64,000 bases of DNA from NCBI GenBank assembly GCA_036504595.1, contig DASXUX010000081.1:372001-436000 (forward strand), given 5' to 3'. Position 1 is the stretch's first letter; every line of letters begins with the position of its first letter. Below, in pieces: positions 59,626 to 64,000 of the stretch. The translations under genes and the position numbers were made by a program. Below the pieces are notes generated by a model, which had not been told where the DNA came from, did not search any database, and was given only the letters and a program-made list of their open reading frames with translations. The stretch is from DASXUX01 sp036504595. GTDB lineage: Bacteria; Planctomycetota; SZUA-567; H5-PLA8.

Positions 59626-62600
59626 GTGCTACTACGCCGCGCAATCTCTCTTGGAATCCTGATCCTCTCCACCTCCACCTTCGCCGCAGACGCCCCCAAA
59701 CTCGTGATCTGCGATTTCGAGGACGCCTCGAGTCTCAAGAAACTCGACTGGGACAAGAACAATGTCGAACTCACCGTCGGCCCGCGCACGGTCACCGAAA
59801 CCAACAATGTGCTGAAGTACTCAGTCCTCGGCGGCGATTACCCCAGCTTCAACCTTTACCCACCCAATATCCCGAAGGACTGGTCGCCGTACGAAGTGCT
59901 CTCTCTCGTGGTCTGGGCCAACAACGATTGTGACCTGGGCATCCGCGTGGATGATCAAAAAAGCTTTAACTACGCCTCGCGCTACAACGGCGGCTGCCGT
60001 CTGCAAAAAGGCCGCACGCTCGTCCAAATTCCGATCAAGAACATGTCGAAAGCGATCAACATCGCTCAGGTCAAATTCCTGGCCTTCTTCACCTGCAACC
60101 CGCCCAAAGGCTTCACGCTCTGGTTCGACGACATCCTGCTCGGCCCCCAGCAATCGCAGAAGGTCGAATTCATCCCCTACGCCGACCGCTACGATTTGGT
60201 TTCTTCAACAGAAGTTGTCTCGCCGCACTTCCCGCTCGCCAAACCGCTCGCCGGCGGGCCGATCCCCGTCTTCATGCTCACCAGCGTGCGCTTCGGCCGC
60301 GAAGTTTCCGAGATGATGCAGCGCATGGACCTGAAGGTCAGCCAGCTCACCTGGGACCGCGAATGGGGCGCGAACACCTGGGGCTTCGGCGATTTCTACG
60401 GCCAGCGCGGCCACAGCACCGACTACATCCTCATGCAGCGCTACCTCGACAGTAGCATGCAGGGCCCCGAAAAGTTCGGCGCGATGATGATCTACACGCC
60501 GCTGGGCTGGAACCGCTTCACGGCCAGCGCGCGCGAGTGCATCCTTAAGCGCGTGCGCGACAACGGTGAAGGCATCGTCCTGATGATGCCCTTCCCCGGC
60601 GACAAAGACCAGCCCTGGCCCGAGGACCTGAAGCAACTCAGCGCACTCATCAACAGCCAGACCGATTGGATTCGCGACGGCTGCGAGATGCGCTATCCCA
60701 ACGACGGCCGCATCATCGGCAAGAAGTGGACCCTCGCGAAGGAACATTCGATCCTCGTCGGCGTGCCGATTGAAGCGCTGCCGCAGACCGCCATCGAGAT
60801 TCAAAAGTACGAAGCCGCTCCTGGTGCCGAAGTGCTGCTGAAGACCGAAGACGGCGCGCCGGTTCTCGCTGTGAAGCAGTTCGGCAAAGGCCGCGTCGTG
60901 ACCTTCGCCACGCGCGCGTTTTCGCTGACACCCAACATCGAAACGCCGCAGGATTACGGCCACGCGATCCCCTATCGCTTCTGGGAAGTCTGGTACAGCC
61001 TCGCCAACCGCTCCTTGGCCTGGGCCGCCGGCCGCGACTTCAAACGCGACGGCGCGCCCGTGGTGGTAGCGCCGGCCTCCGTGCCGGCCGTCCGGGTAGC
61101 GCCGGCGTCCCTGCCGGCCGGTGCAGAGGCCAACGCCGCCCTCATCGCGCGCCAGTGGAAAGACGCCGCCGGCAACGTGACCGATTGGGAACTCCAGTTC
61201 ACGCCGCCGACCAGCGAAGGCACGACATTCGCGCTGACTTTGCCGGAGGCCGTCAAGCAGGGCGAAGAGATCAAGTTCAGCTTCACGCCTCCAGAATCTG
61301 CCGCCGCCGCCAAATGGACCGCTCTTCTCGGCGAAATCGTCGCGGGCCGCTGGCGAACGCTCGAACGCAAGACGGTTGATGGGACAACCGTTTCGCTGCC
61401 CACATCCCGCGTGCGCCAGTTCACAGCGTACGTGCGCGTTGAAGCCGAAAAAGACGGCAAACGTGTCGCCACGGGTAAAGGCGAAGTCATCGTCACCCCG
61501 CCGCAAACCTGGAACGATTACGAAGTCCACACGTGGCTGGAATGGGGCCTGCCGTTCCTGCGCGAATTTGAAATGGAACGCATGCGCGACTTCGGCCTGA
61601 CCGCCAACACCTGCGGCCCGCGCGACGACAGCATGGCGCGCTCTCTCCTGCGCGGCGGCATGAGACCCCACGGCTGCGGCCTTACGCAAGGCCTGCATGC
61701 GAAGGACATCGATGCTCAGGAGAAGAAATATAAGGAGACGAAGAGTAAGGAATTCTTGATCCGTCATCCTTCGTACGCCGACGCCGATTTCGTCGCAAAA
61801 GAACGCAAAGTCGCCGGCGATCACGCCGCGCACATGGCCAAGTTCGGACCCATCTCGATGATCATGAGCGATGAGACCGCTCTGACCAGCTACACGCGCG
61901 AATTCGATTTCGATTTCCACCCCTCTAACGTCGCCGCCTTCCGCGAAATAATGAAAGCGCAGTTCGGCACCATCGACGCGCTCAACGCCGCAATGAACAT
62001 ATCGCTGAAATCCTTCGACGAAGTGCAGCCGCCGACGAGCGAAGAAGCCAAAGCCGCCAACAATTTCGGCCTGTGGAACGCCTGGCGCGCGCACAACGAC
62101 GACATGTGGGCCGGCGCCTTCAAGATGTACGGCGCAGCTCTAAAGGAGCAAAACCCCGGCGCGCGGCTTAGCGTCTCCGGTTCGCAAGAACAAGCCGTCT
62201 TCAACGGCATCGATTGGGCCAAGCTCACGTCGGCCTTCGACGCCATCAGCGGCTACGGCGGCCGTTTTCAGGAACTTCAGCGCCTCAGTTTCCATCCGGG
62301 CGGGCTAAAGGTCACGCCGTGGGGCGCCTACGGCCGCAGCGGCCGAGCGGTCGATTATCAGCTCTGGTCCAGTCTGACCACCGGCGGCTGCGGCACGGGC
62401 CTGTTCTGGTGGTACTCCCTGCGCAACGCCGATTTGACGTTCTGCAAATCCGGCAAAGACTACCAGCGCGTCATCCGCGAAATGGAATCCGGCCTCGGCA
62501 AACAGTACATGCTCGCCAAACGCCAATTCTGCCCCGTCGCGTTTCTGTGGAGCGCCAACAGCCAGCGCGCCGCATGGACGCAAGGCAAGTTCGACCAGTT

Positions 62601-63585
62601 CAAAAAAGTCGAAGCCGAAGTCATGAACGCCCTCGTCGATGCTGAACTCGACCCCTTCTTTATTTCGGAAGACGCCATCGCCGCCGGAGAACTGAGCAAG
62701 CGCGGCGTGCGCGCCGTCTTCCTGCCGATGACCCTTTCTCTCGGATTGGGAGCAAAGAAGGGCGGCCTGCCGATGGCGGCGGAACTGCAGAAGCTCCTCG
62801 ACGCCGGCGGCGCAGTGCTCGCGACCGATGATCCCGCCTTCGACGAATTCCTCCAGCCGTCAAAACTCCCAGACGCGCTCAAGGCGAAGCTCACAAAGTT
62901 TGCCGACGCGAAAGCAGACCTCGTCGCCGCCCTCGCAAAGAGCGGCGCCAAGCCGCAAGTGCGCATCACCAAGCCCGACGGCTCGCACATGAAGGACGTC
63001 TCCGCGACGGCGCACACATTGGTAGCGCCGGCCTCCGCGCGGGCCGGCCATGCCTTTCTCGTCACCATTCTCCGCGCGCCAGTCGGGACGAAGGATGTAG
63101 TCGGCGCCGACGGCGTGATCCGTTCCGTGCCCGACGCGACGGGTGGCAAGGAAATCGAGCCGTTGCGCGTGGACGTTTCGGCGCTGGGCAAACTCAACGT
63201 CTACGACATCCGCAAAGGCGCGCTGCTTCAACCGGCGGACGGCAAGATCAGCATCGACATGCAGGCCGGCGACGGCTACCCGCTCGCCCTGCTGCCGTAC
63301 ACGATCGACGACGTAAAAGTGAGCGCGGCGGTCAAGGACGGCAATCTATCGCTGAGCTGCGAGTTCTCGTCCGCGACGAAAGACTTCGCCCCGCACGTCA
63401 TCCGAGTCGAGACCGCCGATGCGAACGGCAAAACGCTACGTCATCTTTGCGCAAATGTGACCACGGCCGCCGGCAAGGGCGCCATCAGCTTCCCTCTCGC
63501 CGAAGAGGAACTGAAGAGCGCGTTCACCGTTCGCGTTCGCGATGTACTGACGGGCAAGACAGCCAGCACGCAAGTGAAGCCATGA
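59626..63585 (+). CDS. Large secreted GH42-like protein with three repeat-coded inserts
   Basis: 1319 residues. Signal peptide MLLRRAISLGILILSTSTFA. A CBM-like sandwich about 22-185 (LVICDFEDASSLKKL ... FTLWFDDILLG), a GATase1-like domain about 205-450, a beta domain 475-640, then a barrel about 650-990 in which IMSDETALTSYTREFDFDFHPSNVAAFREIMKAQFGTIDALNAAM follows the GH42 pattern; Asp749-Glu750 fits the acid/base site. A GATase/trimerisation-like domain (about 1000-1100) and beta domains complete it. GTG start with AAGGAA. VAPASVPA and VAPASLPA near 481-500 and VAPASARAG near 1133 are element-coded. Confidence 0.72.
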   Translation: MLLRRAISLGILILSTSTFAADAPKLVICDFEDASSLKKLDWDKNNVELTVGPRTVTETNNVLKYSVLGGDYPSFNLYPPNIPKDWSPYEVLSLVVWANNDCDLGIRVDDQKSFNYASRYNGGCRLQKGRTLVQIPIKNMSKAINIAQVKFLAFFTCNPPKGFTLWFDDILLGPQQSQKVEFIPYADRYDLVSSTEVVSPHFPLAKPLAGGPIPVFMLTSVRFGREVSEMMQRMDLKVSQLTWDREWGANTWGFGDFYGQRGHSTDYILMQRYLDSSMQGPEKFGAMMIYTPLGWNRFTASARECILKRVRDNGEGIVLMMPFPGDKDQPWPEDLKQLSALINSQTDWIRDGCEMRYPNDGRIIGKKWTLAKEHSILVGVPIEALPQTAIEIQKYEAAPGAEVLLKTEDGAPVLAVKQFGKGRVVTFATRAFSLTPNIETPQDYGHAIPYRFWEVWYSLANRSLAWAAGRDFKRDGAPVVVAPASVPAVRVAPASLPAGAEANAALIARQWKDAAGNVTDWELQFTPPTSEGTTFALTLPEAVKQGEEIKFSFTPPESAAAAKWTALLGEIVAGRWRTLERKTVDGTTVSLPTSRVRQFTAYVRVEAEKDGKRVATGKGEVIVTPPQTWNDYEVHTWLEWGLPFLREFEMERMRDFGLTANTCGPRDDSMARSLLRGGMRPHGCGLTQGLHAKDIDAQEKKYKETKSKEFLIRHPSYADADFVAKERKVAGDHAAHMAKFGPISMIMSDETALTSYTREFDFDFHPSNVAAFREIMKAQFGTIDALNAAMNISLKSFDEVQPPTSEEAKAANNFGLWNAWRAHNDDMWAGAFKMYGAALKEQNPGARLSVSGSQEQAVFNGIDWAKLTSAFDAISGYGGRFQELQRLSFHPGGLKVTPWGAYGRSGRAVDYQLWSSLTTGGCGTGLFWWYSLRNADLTFCKSGKDYQRVIREMESGLGKQYMLAKRQFCPVAFLWSANSQRAAWTQGKFDQFKKVEAEVMNALVDAELDPFFISEDAIAAGELSKRGVRAVFLPMTLSLGLGAKKGGLPMAAELQKLLDAGGAVLATDDPAFDEFLQPSKLPDALKAKLTKFADAKADLVAALAKSGAKPQVRITKPDGSHMKDVSATAHTLVAPASARAGHAFLVTILRAPVGTKDVVGADGVIRSVPDATGGKEIEPLRVDVSALGKLNVYDIRKGALLQPADGKISIDMQAGDGYPLALLPYTIDDVKVSAAVKDGNLSLSCEFSSATKDFAPHVIRVETADANGKTLRHLCANVTTAAGKGAISFPLAEEELKSAFTVRVRDVLTGKTASTQVKP
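61062..61126. repeat. Two in-frame palindromic half-elements in tandem
   Basis: GGTAGCGCCGGCCTCCGTGC with CGGC, seven bases, then GGTAGCGCCGGCGTCCCTGC with CGGCCGG. Plus-strand reading is VAPASVPAVRVAPASLPAG. Confidence 0.85.
63021..63049. repeat. In-frame palindromic half-element, third copy in one gene
   Basis: GGTAGCGCCGGCCTCCGCGC with GGGCCGGCC, read as VAPASARAG. The surrounding sequence (SATAHT before, HAFLVTILRAP after) joins well without it. Confidence 0.8.
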
Positions 63586-63681
63586 ACGGGCGAGACGCCC
63601 GTGGTACGGACGGAGAGGGCGATCGGAGCGACGCGGGCGCCGGAACGCACGCTTGAGTTCGCGCGAACACAAGCGTGCCAC

Positions 63682-64000
63682 TTACCAGGACTTCTTCAGC
63701 GCTGTTTCGCCCATCAGGTATTTGTCAACGCCATAGGCGGCGTTGCGGCCTTCGCCGATGGCCCAGACGATGAGGGACTGGCCGCGGGTCATGTCGCCGG
63801 CGGTGAAGACGCCGGGAATGTTGGTCATCTTGCTCTCGTCGCACCAGACGTTGCCGCGTTCGTTGAGCTTTACGCCGAGTTGCGCGAGCAGCGTGTTCTT
63901 TTCGGGGCCGACGAAGCCCATGGCGAGCAGGATCAGGTCGGCGTCGCACTCGAATTCAGAGCCGGAAACGGGTTCGGGTTTCGGCGGGCCGCCGGCGGCG
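63682..64000 (-). CDS. gltD: Glutamate synthase small subunit, C-terminal part
   Basis: 106 residues at the 3' end of the gene; the start lies beyond the window. ADLILLAMGFVGPEKNTLLAQLGVKLNERGNV and IPGVFTAGDMTRGQSLIVWAIGEGRNAAYGVDKYLMG are the last part of the NADPH/FAD-binding beta subunit. It passes electrons from NADPH to the large subunit for glutamate synthesis from 2-oxoglutarate and glutamine. Other GltD-like oxidoreductases share this end, so the exact partner is not proved. The 96-bp spacer to the GH42-like gene holds another GGGCGAGACGCCCG palindrome (63588-63601). Confidence 0.88.
   Translation of the reverse strand, partial: AAGGPPKPEPVSGSEFECDADLILLAMGFVGPEKNTLLAQLGVKLNERGNVWCDESKMTNIPGVFTAGDMTRGQSLIVWAIGEGRNAAYGVDKYLMGETALKKSW

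Noticed and set aside
60205..62094. Open frame of about 629 codons opposite the GH42-like gene
   Set aside because: Same reason: no ribosome site or recognisable fold, and the plus strand has clear protein signatures.
1..64000. tRNA, rRNA, riboswitch or insertion sequence with a transposase
   Set aside because: No cloverleaf with conserved T-loop, no rRNA sequence, no known riboswitch core and no transposase gene could be found by eye.

Overview
The window is high-GC bacterial DNA with about 42 protein genes, no rRNA or tRNA that I can see, and an unusual load of short repeats in the spaces between genes. The gene content suggests a PVC-group bacterium, most likely Planctomycetota or a close relative. 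Clues are two Hanks-type Ser/Thr kinases with DLG motifs, a formylglycine sulfatase, a Tat-exported Gfo/Idh/MocA protein, UroD-like proteins, a secreted parallel beta-helix protein, ConA/LamG-like domains and many secreted glycosidase-like proteins. This placement is an inference from gene families; there is no marker gene to settle it.

Layout. 1-7.3 kb is housekeeping: an ABC-2 exporter (permease partial), purine nucleoside phosphorylase, a yggS-proC-(FHA kinase)-DUF167 cluster, and an acyl-CoA dehydrogenase. 7.4-13 kb holds an intact HtrA-like protease next to a degenerate tandem HtrA protein, a small Lys-rich protein, a lipoprotein, a DedA protein and a HEAT protein. 13-26 kb has a frameshifted beta-helix protein, a sulfatase, a Kelch-like protein, fumarase, an AI-2E-family exporter, a phosphodiesterase, a glycosyltransferase and a spermidine-synthase-like protein. 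26-63.6 kb is a glycan-breakdown district: GH9-like, DUF4832-like, clan GH-A-like, GH101/129-like, ConA-like, SGNH, GH123-like, GH43-like, GH2 and GH42-like proteins, plus xylulokinase, a Gfo/Idh protein, a UroD-like protein, a class V aminotransferase, a fused chorismate mutase/prephenate dehydrogenase and a transmembrane kinase with an extracytoplasmic ConA-like domain. The window ends inside a glutamate synthase small subunit.

How the genes work together. Most glycan genes have a signal peptide, their own ribosome binding site and their own spacer, so they look like a dispersed set of extracytoplasmic enzymes and not a single operon. No sugar transporter or TonB receptor is present. The LamG receptor kinase at 40.6 kb sits in the middle and could sense polymers or released sugars (inference). 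A palindromic CACATGTG word occurs upstream of xylulokinase, of the Gfo/Idh gene (four tandem copies) and of the receptor kinase.

The most striking signal is the repeats. Almost every spacer holds degenerate tandem words of about 7 bp, often as two inverted arms, and the word differs from spacer to spacer. Several gene 3' ends terminate inside a repeat, two signal peptides appear to be written in repeat sequence, and small palindromic elements sit in frame inside at least six conserved proteins.
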